A stretch of 64,000 nt of DNA from Pezicula radicicola (lineage: Eukaryota > Ascomycota > Leotiomycetes > Helotiales > Dermateaceae), in assembly GCA_003008705.1 (NCBI GenBank), contig PDUO01000018.1, positions 770,630 to 834,629 on the forward strand. The letters run 5' to 3'. The translations under genes were made by a program, and so were the position numbers. The notes beneath the pieces were generated by a model that saw only the letters and a program-made list of their open reading frames with translations, was not told where the DNA came from and did not search any database. The first letter of the stretch is position 1. Every line of letters begins with the position of its first letter. Shown piece by piece: positions 36,172 to 47,120 of this stretch.

Positions 36172-36928
36172 CTTGCTAGCTATTATTTTCGACCTTGACT
36201 TCTAGCAAAGACCCGACAGCTTGAAGAAACAGTGAGACGGTTGGACAAGACTGGTAGCACCGTACGGAGGTATCACGACCTCCTGGACCGTATTCAGTAT
36301 CTATATCCCAAGCCACGGCCTAGATACCCGTGGCAGAGTTGCGACTCTGATAAGATAGGTGAACTGAAGATACGAGTACAGACAGAGCTGTCGCGTCGAC
36401 GCGTCCAAACATTGGACCCGATCCAGATTTCCCCATAACAACCAGATTGTTATCATTCAAAAATGGGGGATCCATGGGGCTTCTCCGTACGCGAAAGCAT
36501 CAAGCCGGAATTTATTTAAAAACTGGAGATGTGGTTGGGTGCTTGGAAAGGTGCATAATTCGAAGTGGAGTTGGTCCGTCTATTGCCCGCTCGCTAAAGG
36601 GGGGATATTCGGGTGCATGTGGACCTCCGAAGTGCTTCCGCCCTTCAAGCCTCAATGAGGACCTCGCCCCTATCATATCTCTACTTGGCTATCTGTGCAG
36701 AGGGTGTCGGCTCTTGCCACTCTACCTTGGTAATGATTTTACACGCAGAACGGTATGTCTGGATTGCCGTTCGTGCTCATTCCTAGCACTTATCAGTAGT
36801 GGGGGCCAAGTGTCCCGGCAGGCAGGAAGTGAACAAATACGCAGGTACGGCGACATATTTTCACAACTCCGACTACGTGAGTATACAGCCACTAAGATAG
36901 GAAAGTAGCAGCACCGAAAGCAACAAAC
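36172..36928. promoter_or_regulatory. Divergent promoter region MFS transporter / beta-glucosidase
   Basis: About 755 bp between two divergent start codons. Two open frames inside it have no recognisable protein features and look accidental. A GATAAGATAGG word at about 36350 is GATA-like. No QutA-type palindrome was found. Confidence 0.4.
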
Positions 36929-39837
36929 ATGACAAGGAAGGATTATCTCAAGAACTTGTTGGGTCAGCTGACTTTGGAAGAAAAGATCAGCCTTCTATCG
37001 GGTGTAGATGGTTGGCAGACCCAGGATATACCAAGGTTGGGCATTGGATCACTGAAAGTAAGTTCTTCGAGGAACTTTTGTGATGTTTTAAATCGCGCTT
37101 GCTAATGCAAGATAGACGACTGATGGTCCAGCTGGAGCAAGAGGGGCCCTGTCTGTCGATGGCCCATCAGCAGCATTCCTTCCAGCTCCTGTCTCCCAAG
37201 CGGCAACTTGGTCCAAAGAGCATATGCATGCAATTGGACAGTTGCTATGTCGAGAGGTGAAAACCAAAGCAGCTCAAGTCCTATTAGCTCCAACCATTTG
37301 TTGCGCAAGGAATCCCCTAGGTGGTAGAAATTTTGTAGGTTATTCGCCACGATAACTTCAGTATAGCTAATGAGACAACAGGAAAGTTACAGTGAAGACC
37401 CTCACTTGAGTGGTGCTTTGGCTATCGAGTATGTTCGTGGCGTGCAAGAGACTGGAGAGGTTGTTGCCACGGTGAAGCATTTGTGAGTAAAGTGCCAAAT
37501 TCTAGACTTATGAACAACTTGATTTGAGTCACTCAATTCAGCTGAACTACTCAATTCAATTGAGTAATTACAAGGCATGGGCCTTTGTGCGCTGTCACCA
37601 TTAAAACTCCCTAGATATACTTATGCAAAGAAATAGTGTTGCCAATGAGCAGGAGTACGAGCGCTTCACAATAAACGCCGAGATCAGTGAGCGTGCCCTG
37701 CGAGAAATATACCTTCGCCCTTTCGAGACTGTCATCAAATCCGTAAATCCACCAAGATGCGTCATGTCAGCGTACAACCTTGTGAACGGCACTCATATGG
37801 ATGCAAACCCAATCATCCCGGAGATTCTACGTGGAGAGTGGGGTTTCAAAGGCTTGGTCATGAGTGACTGGGGAGGCACTAACTCTACGACCCAAAGTCT
37901 TGTGGCTGGGTGTGATCTTGAAATGCCTGGACCACCAGAGAAAAGAGGAACTCACCTACTTGCTGCTGTAAAAGAACAATCCTCGGAGGAAGTTTTAGAT
38001 GCAATCGATGCATCCAGTTTAAGAGTCCTAGAACTTCTCGATGAGCTGCACTTGCTTGACCTGTCGGCTGAAGAAGTTGAACAGACAAGGAAAGGCATTG
38101 AAACTTCATCTGATAGCAAAGTTGACCAGAAATTCCTACGAGAGGTAACTGCTGATGGGATTGTACTTCTCAAAAACGCCAACAAAGTGCTGCCGCTTAC
38201 GCCATCTAAACTGGCAGGCAAGAAGATTGCTTTTATAGGACCTAATGCATTGAATGGGACACCAGGAGGCGGTGGCTCGGCGGCAATGGTTCCTCCGTAA
38301 GCCTTGCATGCCAAATTTTGAAGTCAGTTGCAGTAGCTCACAAGTATTCTCTAGATACCAAACACAGCCGATGGAAGCTTTCAAATCGGTATTGTCAGAC
38401 ATGGGCATCGAGGCGGATATCAAATATTCTCCTGGTGCCTTTATCCACAAATGGCTTCCTTTAACATCTCCTGTCCAGTGGTCTGCGAAGAAAGACGGGG
38501 AGGCAAAGAGCCAAGCCATGTTGAGAACAGAATTCTTCGCTAACAACGACTTCTCGGGCCCAATCATCGAAACACAGTACCGAGACAGCTCATATTTTGA
38601 CTTATTTGACTCCGCACCAAAATTTTGGTACGAGGACAAGAATCTGCACTCAATGAGAATTAGCAGCCGCGTCATACCAACAACAACTGGAAAACACTCA
38701 TTTGGTATTTCCAGTGTTGGCAATGCTCGCCTCTTTGTGAATGGTTATCTGCTCATCGACAATTTCGACTGGAATGAGACAGGAGAGACGTTTTACTCAT
38801 TCGGCAGTGTTGAAGTCGAGGCAACATATGAGATGCAAAAAGGCCAAAGCTACGAAGTCGTCGTGGAAGCGGCGTCTCGTAAAATCCCAAGTGATGTCAG
38901 AAGCGATGACCCAATCCACGTCTTCGGTGTGCAACCAAGCGTTCGCCTAGGTTTCTTGGAGCAGCTGCCAGCAGATCCTATTGGTGATGCTGTCAAACTG
39001 TCAAACGAAAGCGACGTTACCATCATGGTACTTGGGTTGAATGGCGAATGGGAAAGCGAGGGTTATGATCGGCAGTCCATGGCGTTACCAGGAGGTCAGG
39101 ACGACCTGGTGAAGAACCTACTACTGCTCTCCAAGAGTCCAGAAAGTATCATAGTTGTGAATCAATCCGGTTCACCCGTTGAGATGGACTGGGCTGATGA
39201 TGTTGGAACTGTGGTCCAGGCGTGGTACGGAGGTCAAGAAGCTGGCAATGCATTGGCAGATGTGTTGTTAGGCAACGTAAATCCATCGGGAAAGCTACCG
39301 ATTTCATGGCCTCGAAAGTATGAGGATCTTTCCTTTGAGGCCAAAACCTGGCCAGGCGTTGAGAGTGTTGTGAAGTATAAAGAGGAGTTGGCTGTTGGCT
39401 ATCGATACTACCAGCAGGCTCAAATTCGGCCGAGGTGGTGGCTGGGACACGGCTTGTCTTACACTTCATTCGAAACAAGTGAGATTACTGTGGTTCCAAA
39501 CGATTTGGGATGGGACGTGAAAGTCTTGGTCAAGAACACTGGCTCTGTTCCTGGAAGAGAAGTCATTCAGTGCTATGTATCGCAGCCCGCAGATTCGAAG
39601 TCCTTCAGAGAGCTCAAGGGCTTTGGGAAGACTCCGTTATTGAAGCCTGGAGATTCCGAGGAGATCCAATTACAAATAACACAAAGGGACATCGCCCATT
39701 GGGATGTTGGCATGAAAAAGTGGTGTTTGGATGTAGGCGTCTATGATTTGGATATAGACAGAAATGTGGGCGATGAGAATATGGTGAGGAGGCAGTTAAG
39801 TGTCGCAGAGCCGGCCACATGGCTTCCATCGAAGTGA
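36929..39837 (+). CDS. GH3 beta-glucosidase with PA14 domain
   Basis: Hydrolyses terminal beta-glucosides. Five exons, 36929..37057, 37116..37334, 37382..37482, 37637..38296 and 38355..39837; introns 58, 47, 154 and 58 bp; 863 residues. The GH3 N-terminal barrel carries TTDGPAGARG, NPLGGRNF, ESYSEDPHLSG, VKHF and the nucleophile in VMSDWGGT (Asp227). The second GH3 domain starts near ITADGIVLLKNANKVLPL and is interrupted by a PA14 domain (about residues 390-530; RVIPTTTGKHSFGISS, NARLFVNGYLLIDN). A fibronectin-III-like end (VKNTGSVPGREVIQCYV) closes it. There is no signal peptide, so it is probably intracellular. The 154-bp intron is unusually long for this genome. Its place inside the quinate cluster suggests it acts on phenolic or quinate-linked glucosides; this is inference. 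Confidence 0.9.
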
Positions 39838-40393
39838 CCTAAATGAAGACTGGATCTTCAAGAACTTGTTTATTGAATTGTTTGTGATATGCGCCCTCAA
39901 TCAAGTATGGCGGATCTCACGGCGAAATTCTCCGAATAGTGACCTTTAGTCGTTTTGTGTCGAATGGAAAGCTGTTTGCAGTCATTGTCGGGATTCTGGC
40001 GTGAACGAACGCGTTGGAAATACTCTCGGAGTAAGACCGAATCATCGCCTCAGTTCTCAACGCAATCTTGCAGTTTTTTCTGGTTGATCGAATGATGTTT
40101 GGCTGATGCCTTTTGCGATGAAGTTGAAGAAGGATGTAAATATAAGGCGCCAAGAATTCGTCGCGCTACTCTAGCAGGTACAATCACGTGCTGCAAGTTC
40201 CCTCGGCTGAGCTCTTACCCCTGAGATTAACCCCCACCATCGCTTACCAACGGCCTCTATCGGGGGATGAGACTTCACCACAGACGAAATCCATATCTCA
40301 ACCACCGCATCAGAGCCTCAATTCTCACTCCACTCACACACGACCCACGATAAAATCCGAAGAAAAGCCCCAATCAGCTAGGCAGCATCAAAA
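39838..40393. promoter_or_regulatory. Intergenic upstream of qutG
   Basis: About 555 bp between the beta-glucosidase stop and the qutG start, both on the plus strand. The last about 150 bases are CA-rich, as in other 5' UTRs here. Nothing else is recognised. Confidence 0.4.
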
Positions 40394-41968
40394 ATGGCTT
40401 CTTCAATGAGTGATCAAGAATTGAAAGAGGTGTACAGCTTTGCACTGAAGCTAGGTCGTGATGCAGGCAAGATTTTGATGGATGGAGTGGAGAAGAGATG
40501 TGGAGCAGAGCAGAGTGGAAGGGATGATATGGAGGGACAGCAGGAGAAGATGAATGCTGTTGATATTGTTACACAGACTGATTTGGGTATGTTCTCCCAT
40601 TACGAGTATCAATTGAAAGAAAGAATGATATTTTGGTCAAAATTGGAGATTGAGCCATTTTTTTTTCCTTTCTGGAATTGTTAGCTAATTTATTTTTTAG
40701 ATGTTGAAGCTTTTGTCAAGAATGAAATCACCAAGAAGTATCCGTCTCACAAGTAAGACCTTCCTCATTTCTAACCACCCCGCGTGATTCTCCTATCAAC
40801 TATTCAAAATACCTAACCTTTTTCAGATTCATCGGAGAAGAAACCTACTCAGCAGGATCTTCAAAAGAATACCTAGTAGACAACTTACCAACCTGGATAG
40901 TAGACCCTTTGGATGGAACAGTAAACTACACACATCTCTTCCCCATGTTCTGCGTCTCTATCGCTTTTTGTTTAAACGGAATTCCTACAGTCGGAGTTAT
41001 TTATGCTCCGGTTTTAGATACTACTTATTCTGCGCTTGTTGGTTATGGTTCTTGGCAGGATGATGGACATTTGACAAAAGCGAGGAAGAGATTACCGTTG
41101 GTTAATGGTCCGAAGGCTGTTTTGGGTCCGTTGGCTCCTAAGGGTTGGTATGTTTGAATCTCTCCTCTGATACTCAAGAACTTGAGGGCTTTTTCCGAAC
41201 AGGTGGTTAGGTACTGATAAGATATATATCACAGTATCTTTAGCTGCGAATGGGGTAAAGACAGAAGAGACATTGAAGGAGGAAACATGATGCGAAAAAT
41301 CGGTAGTTTCGTAAACATGGCAGCCGAGATCGGTGGAAGAGGTGGAAAGGGTGGAATGGTACACGGAGTTCGAAGTCTAGGAAGGTTAGTCCTAAGTCCA
41401 ATTTCTTCCCACTCTTCATCCCCCATCCCACAATCCCCACCAAACATAAAACTACCCAGCCCGAAAATTCCTTAAAAGCATAAAACAAACTAACACAGAA
41501 ATAGCGCAACGCTAGACCTGGCATACACAGCAGCAGGAGCCTTCGACATCTGGTGGGAAGGCGGATGTTGGGAATGGTACGTTCCACTTCTTATAATCTG
41601 TTAAATTCTGAGCCGATATGCATGATTTCGAATTCATTAGTCAAGTACTGATAATGAAAAATAGGGATGTCGCGGCCGGGATATGTATTCTACGTGAAGC
41701 AGGAGGGTTGATCACGACGGCTAATCCGCCACCTAATCCTGAGACTGCTCCTATTGAGGAGGTGAAACTTGGAAGTCGATTGTATCTTGCTATTCGGTAT
41801 GTCTCTCACTGTTTATTTGTTATTGAAGGTATTCTTGTGGCTAATGCGTTTATGGACAGACCAGCAGGTGATAGTGAAAATGAAACCGGTAGACAGGCAC
41901 AAGAGAGAGTGGTACGAGAAACGTGGAAGCGAGTTCAAGCTTTAGATTATTCACGTCCTGGAGTGTAA
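40394..41968 (+). CDS. qutG: Inositol-monophosphatase-like protein QutG
   Basis: Member of the Mg-dependent inositol monophosphatase family that accompanies quinate genes in Aspergillus; its exact role there is unsettled. Seven exons: 40394..40586, 40701..40752, 40827..41147, 41235..41384, 41505..41576, 41665..41796 and 41860..41968; 342 residues. Family motifs: GEETYSAG, WIVDPLDGTVNYTH (metal ligands, Asp108 onward), SATLDLAYTAAGAFDIWWEGGCWEWDVAAG (second metal site) and a GGLITTANPPPNP end. The acceptor at 41234 was chosen because it restores GCIFSCEWGKDR, the usual family core; using 41244 would shorten this. The gene is unusually intron-rich for the window. It converges with qutB, with fewer than 100 bp between the stops. 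Confidence 0.88.
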
Positions 41969-42065
41969 TCTCTATATATCATACCATATATACTCAATCC
42001 AAGCAAAACATAGACCAAAACCCCAACTCCTTTCATCCTCAAACCAACTCCAACCCCTCAAAAAT

Positions 42066-43100
42066 TCAAAGCCTAGGTCTCACCTCAACATTCCTCCTAA
42101 CCCTTCCCCTAATAACCTCCTTAACCCTCTCAACAGGCAACTCACTAACCTCCCTCCCAAGCCAAACACGATCCTGTTCCAAACCCTGCCAAATCATAGC
42201 CTCAGTACCCTCCACAGTCCTCCACCCCCTCTTCCTAGCAGCAACAGCAATAGCCGTATCCGGACCCTCAGAATAACACATCTCAAGTAAAACACTCTCA
42301 GCCTCCCTCCTGCTAAGAATACCCTCAACAACCCTCCTCGTCCTAACCTCCTCCCTACTCCTAGGTTCCACATCCGGAATAGCAGAAACCACAACCCTAG
42401 GAACCTCAATCCCCCTAACTTCTTCAACACTACCAACCCAAACCAAACTCTGTCCAAACCCTCTACTCTTACATTCAGCAATCACTTGATCAACTTCTTT
42501 CTTCTCCCGATTAACAAGATATACAGTTGAACAACCGAGAAATCTTTTTAATGCATAGATAGCAGCTCGTGAAGTTCCTCCTCCTCCAATTACCATGCCT
42601 GGTTTACCCTTCATATCTGAAATAACACTAGGTGCCGTATTCTTTAAAATCGCATCTCGGATTCCCACACAATCTGTATTATGACCTCCTAATCTCCTTT
42701 TCTTTTCTCCATTCTCTGTATTTGACTCTGTATTTGAAGGAAGAAGAAAAACAGTATTTACAGCACCGATTGCCTCGGCTTCGGGTGTTAATTCATCTAA
42801 ATATGGTATTATGCTCACTTTAAATGGCATTGTTACGCTTGCGCCGAAGAATTTGGGGGTACTCATTAGAGGGATACAGGAGGTGAGGGAGGCGGTTTCG
42901 TAGAGGTGTTGTTCGTAGTTTAGGTTTATTGTGGGATGGGTGTAGATTGTGCTATGGAGGAGGGGGGATAGTGAGTGTGAGATTGGATGGCCGAAAAGGT
43001 AGGATACTCGGTCTAGATGGGTGGTTGAGGGGATTGCTGGTGTTGTTGTCTGGGGTGATGGGGGTTTCATTGTGGAGGTTTTGGAGAGGTGGAGGGACAT
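42066..43100 (-). CDS. qutB: Quinate/shikimate 5-dehydrogenase
   Basis: NAD-dependent oxidation of quinate to 3-dehydroquinate (and shikimate to 3-dehydroshikimate), first enzyme of quinate catabolism; homologue of A. nidulans qutB and N. crassa qa-3. Single exon. The ATG at 43100 (MSLHLSKTSTMKPPSP) gives 344 residues; a second ATG ten codons on would give about the family length. Motifs: FGHPISHSLSPLLHS for substrate binding, GASVTMPFKV with the catalytic Lys, AIGAVNTVF, GGHNTDCVGI with the catalytic Asp, and the nucleotide-binding GMVIGGGGTSRAAIYAL. The end (DRVWLGREVSELPVERVKEVI) is longer than in biosynthetic shikimate dehydrogenases. It shares its fold with the last domain of QutR in this cluster. 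Confidence 0.9.
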   Translation of the reverse strand: MSLHLSKTSTMKPPSPQTTTPAIPSTTHLDRVSYLFGHPISHSLSPLLHSTIYTHPTINLNYEQHLYETASLTSCIPLMSTPKFFGASVTMPFKVSIIPYLDELTPEAEAIGAVNTVFLLPSNTESNTENGEKKRRLGGHNTDCVGIRDAILKNTAPSVISDMKGKPGMVIGGGGTSRAAIYALKRFLGCSTVYLVNREKKEVDQVIAECKSRGFGQSLVWVGSVEEVRGIEVPRVVVSAIPDVEPRSREEVRTRRVVEGILSRREAESVLLEMCYSEGPDTAIAVAARKRGWRTVEGTEAMIWQGLEQDRVWLGREVSELPVERVKEVIRGRVRRNVEVRPRL

Positions 43101-44708
43101 TTTGGTGGTGTTTGAATGGGTGAATAGGTTGGTTGGCTGAAAATGAGTTATTCCAATCGAGGTTATTCTATGGATTGAGAAAGGAAGACGTGGCTGTGTG
43201 CAAGAAGTTGGAAAGATAGACAACGGGACTGAAGGTCAATGACAGTACTCTGCAGTAAGGTACGAAGTAGTTAGGAGGGATAGAATAACCAACAAAGCCC
43301 GCTCTTAGGGCCAAATCTACACTGCCGTACTCGAGCTAAGCAATGACGCCTTGGACGTTTGAGAGAGTGGGCTCAACAAGGTGCGTAGAGATACCTCATC
43401 AAGTAATCCGAAAGAGACTGGTAAAAGAGATAGCCACCTCAATTGAATGCGGCCTCAAATTCTCATCGGAGTCCTCAAAGGAAAAAGGGCGGAACAAAAA
43501 CACGACCGAAATTCCGCACTGTGCGCATCCTCAAAACGTCACCCACTTCCTCCTTCAGATAAGCGCAACTTGCAAATCTGATATCTGCCTCGAGTAGAAA
43601 CTAGTCTAGAGGAGGACGTACACGAGGAGACCCCCAAAGCGGGTGAGGATTGAACATGCTTGGAAAGTTGGGGGCTCCATCGGGTCTTAAGTCTTTATCC
43701 GCCTGGGGTCTTGCTTGACATGCTTGTCCTTTGACCCCTGTAAGAATGGAGAAATAACGCCGAACCTGCCGGGATGTTTCGGTCTTTTTCCATTCATTTC
43801 TCAACACCAAGGAACTGGAAATAAGCTCTCTCGTGAACGCCAAAAGATACACATCGTGGACGCCAATTTGCTTGTATTGCGCGTCTCGTGGCGGTCTAAG
43901 AAAAGGCGAAGGCTTAATTGATGGACGGGGGCTGCTTTGAGATGCTACTGTACAACACCAATGCATCTTCTATGAAGAGATGAAGAACCTCGAAACATCA
44001 TTTCGACTCGGGGTTTGATACAATATCTCGATGCCTCAATTATTGGCAACTGTCACAAACGGCAAAGTCTTCACCCAAAATAAGATCAGGGTTCTCCAAA
44101 GATGATATTCGGGGTCTCCACAATCAAGAAAGCATTATGTACAATTCGATATCAATCATATCCACAGGGATCAACCAGTCACTGCCAATGCATTTCACAC
44201 GCTGTAGCTCGCTCGGTATGGGCCTAACTTCGGCGCCTCGGGCACGTCCTCGACGCAGAAGAAGCCCTGGTGGCCCCAAATCCCCGTTTTTTTTTTTTTA
44301 ACTTACTAGGAGTACTGCTACTCGTAGGTGTTCTCCCCGGACAAGCCCCGTCCGCCTTCCTCCATGGGGGTGCTGATGCTGGTGCGCTTCCATGTCCAAG
44401 TCTATGGGACCCAGATCTGATATAAGAAAGGCTCTCCGTTACGACTTCCCTCCAACTTCTTTCAATCCTTCTTTCAGCCTGTCGACTACACCCATCATCA
44501 ACATCATAGAGAGTATCTCTTGTTTCTCTTGAATTTTTTGAAAATATACTGCCCCCTCAATTTTCTCTTGAGACCCACCCCCTTACTCGTTAGCGGGCAG
44601 AGAGTCACAATTTTTCTTCTTCGAGTCCCCCGATTCAAAGAACAGGATTTTTCATCGACAACAAGACACTGAAACCTCACTCTCAGAAGCGAGCACACAC
44701 TTCGCAAC
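43101..44708. promoter_or_regulatory. Divergent promoter region qutB / qutD
   Basis: About 1.6 kb between divergent start codons. It contains a T-run at 44287-44299 and a 16-bp word at 43685-43700 (TCTTAAGTCTTTATCC) that has a good right half and a poor left half of the GGRTAARYRYTTATCC activator site. The match is weak. No gene is supported inside. Confidence 0.4.
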
Positions 44709-46596
44709 ATGGGTCTCCTAACCCTCAAAGAAGGTACGAAACCGCCCCGACATCTCACCTCAACATCCTCCATCTAACAAGCCTCCAGATCGTCCAACTC
44801 CACCATGCGTCTACAACTTCCGCGTCTACAGCTGCGCAGCAGTGGCAGCCTTTTGCGCCGTAATGATCGGATACGACAGTGCCTTCATCGGTGGTTCCCT
44901 AGCATTAGAATCCTTCAAAACAGAATTCAACTGGGCTCAATACAGTACAGCCCAAGCAAACCTGATATCTGAAAACATTGTCTCTTGTTATCAAGCAGGT
45001 GCATTCTTTGGATCTTTTGCTGCCTACCCTGCTGGCCATTTCATGGGCCGAAAACAGGGCTTACAGGTTTTTTCGGCTGTCTTTTTGTTGGGTGCTGGGT
45101 TGATGTTGGGGACTACGGGGGCTAGAGGCCTTGGGTTGATGTATGCGGGAAGGACCTTGGCTGGTATCGGCGTTGGTAAGTCTTTTAGATTCTAGAGAAG
45201 CGGAGATGAGATTGTGAAGTGTTTACTGATTCGAAAATAGGTGGCGCTTCTAACTTAACACCAATCTACATTTCCGAACTGGCACCGCCAGCAATTCGTG
45301 GACGTCTCGTAGGACTCTATGAGCTCGGCTGGCAACTCGGAGGCCTCGTAGGCTTTTGGATCAACTATGGAGTTTCGGAGACGATGGAAGCAACACATAA
45401 ACAATGGCTTATTCCATTCGCTGTAAGTAACATCTTTCTCCTACTATCCTAGTGTATTACTCCGCTTGAAACAGTTACTAATCCTGTGTAATATTAGATC
45501 CAACTCATCCCCGCCGGTCTGATGTTCGTTGGACTTTTCTTCATTAAAGAAAGTCCCCGCTGGCTTATGACACGTAACAAACGAAACCTCGCGCTCAAAA
45601 ACCTCTGCTGGATACGTAAACTCCCCGCAGACGAGTAAGTCACACTACCCCCAAAAACCTCCTAAGTAAAACACTCCAAACTAACGATGTCCATCAAGTC
45701 TCTACATGCTAGAAGAAGTATCAGCAATAGACGCAGCCCTAGAACACCAATCCAGCACAGTCGGTCTCGGCTTCTGGCAACCCTTCCAAGCCCTACGCAG
45801 CGATCGAAAAGTCATGTACCGCTTCTTCCTCGGCTGTTCCCTCTTCTTCTGGCAAAACGGATCTGGAATAAACGCAATAAACTACTATTCACCAACCGTA
45901 TTCAAAGAGATGGGGATAACAGGAACCAACACCTCACTATTAACAACCGGAGTATTCGGAGTAGTGAAAACAATCTTCACATTAATCTGGCTATTCTTCC
46001 TAATCGACAACTTAGGAAGAAGAAATCTATTAATGTACGGAGCTTTCGGTGGAGCTATGTGTTTATTTTATGTAGGAGGCTATATCGCCGTTGCTAAACC
46101 TTCACTTAATACTTCTACTTCTGGAAGTATATCAGGCGGAGGTATCTCGGCAATGATATTCTTTTATCTATGGGCAATGTTCTATACACCATCATGGAAC
46201 GGAACACCCTGGGTAATAAACAGCGAAATGTTTCCACAAAACGTACGAACACTGGGACAAGCATTCGCCGCAGCTTCAAACTGGCTCTTCAACTTCTTGA
46301 TCGCACGTTTCACACCACAAATGTTCACGGCGATGGGATACGGAGTATTTTTCTTCTTTGCTGCACTTATGCTCTGTAGCATCGTCTTTGTTTGGTTTTT
46401 GATACCAGAGACTAAGGGTGTTCCGTTGGAGAGTATGGATCGATTGTTTGAGATTAAGCCGAGATATGCTAATCAGATTGTTATGGATGAGCTTATGAGT
46501 GATGAGGCCGAGTTTAGACATAATATTAAGGGGAGTGGAATTACGCTTTTGAAGGAGGATGAGGGGGCTAAGGCTGAACAGGTTGAGGTTGTTTAA
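44709..46596 (+). CDS. qutD: Quinate permease
   Basis: Plasma-membrane MFS importer of quinate, homologue of A. nidulans QutD and N. crassa Qa-y. Five exons, 44709..44733, 44789..45175, 45241..45422, 45498..45634 and 45699..46596; introns 55, 65, 75 and 64 bp; 542 residues, close to the known proteins. The first exon encodes only MGLLTLKE. Motifs: YDSAFIGGSLAL in helix 1, AGHFMGRKQG, PIYISELAPPAIRGRLVG after helix 4 (a hallmark of quinate permeases), KESPRWL, FFWQNGSGINAINYYSPTVF in helix 7, NLGRRN and PETKGVPLESMDRLFE. It is divergent from qutB, so import and first oxidation share a control region. The cytosolic tail is acidic. Confidence 0.92.
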
Positions 46597-47120
46597 GGGG
46601 GTTGAGGGGTTTAGTGATGGGATGGATAGGATTGAATGAAGATTTGGCGTAGATGGATAAGTGCATTGGGTTGGCGTTTGTGTATTACGTATATAGCAAT
46701 GGATGAATAGATGTACTATGAATTTGTCTAAATAGAGTGAACAAAGGACTGTTTCAAGTGACTATTCTTACAAAGGTAACGACAAAACATACAACATCAA
46801 GAAGCAGTAACCGCATAAACCCATCCAAACTCTGATTATCATCACAGTCACAGGAATAACAACGCTACATGACAGGTAAACTTACTCGAGTTGTCCGAAT
46901 GAATGAAATCAATATGCTCATCATTTTAAGTTCCTATTCATAATTATGTCACAATTTAAAATCTAATAAACACACCCAACTCACAGTTCCATTACTGATT
47001 TCGTGCGAGGGTAAAGTAAGCTGTGGTCTGGCAGGCATGGTCTTAACACCAATAGCATTCAATAAGTCTAAGTCATTTATCATCAGATTTTCTCCTTATA
47101 TCGCACCCAATCTTTCCCCC
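46597..47120. other. Intergenic, convergent 3' ends
   Basis: About 520 bp between converging qutD and the Gfo/Idh gene. Nothing beyond 3' UTR-like AT-rich sequence is seen. Confidence 0.5.

Noticed and set aside
36447..36908. Plus-strand open frame of 153 codons between the MFS and beta-glucosidase genes
   Set aside because: Composition is not protein-like, no motif or homologous pattern is seen, and it lies in a divergent promoter region.
43685..43700. Possible QutA binding site
   Set aside because: Only the right half matches the GGRTAARYRYTTATCC consensus; too weak to annotate as an operator.
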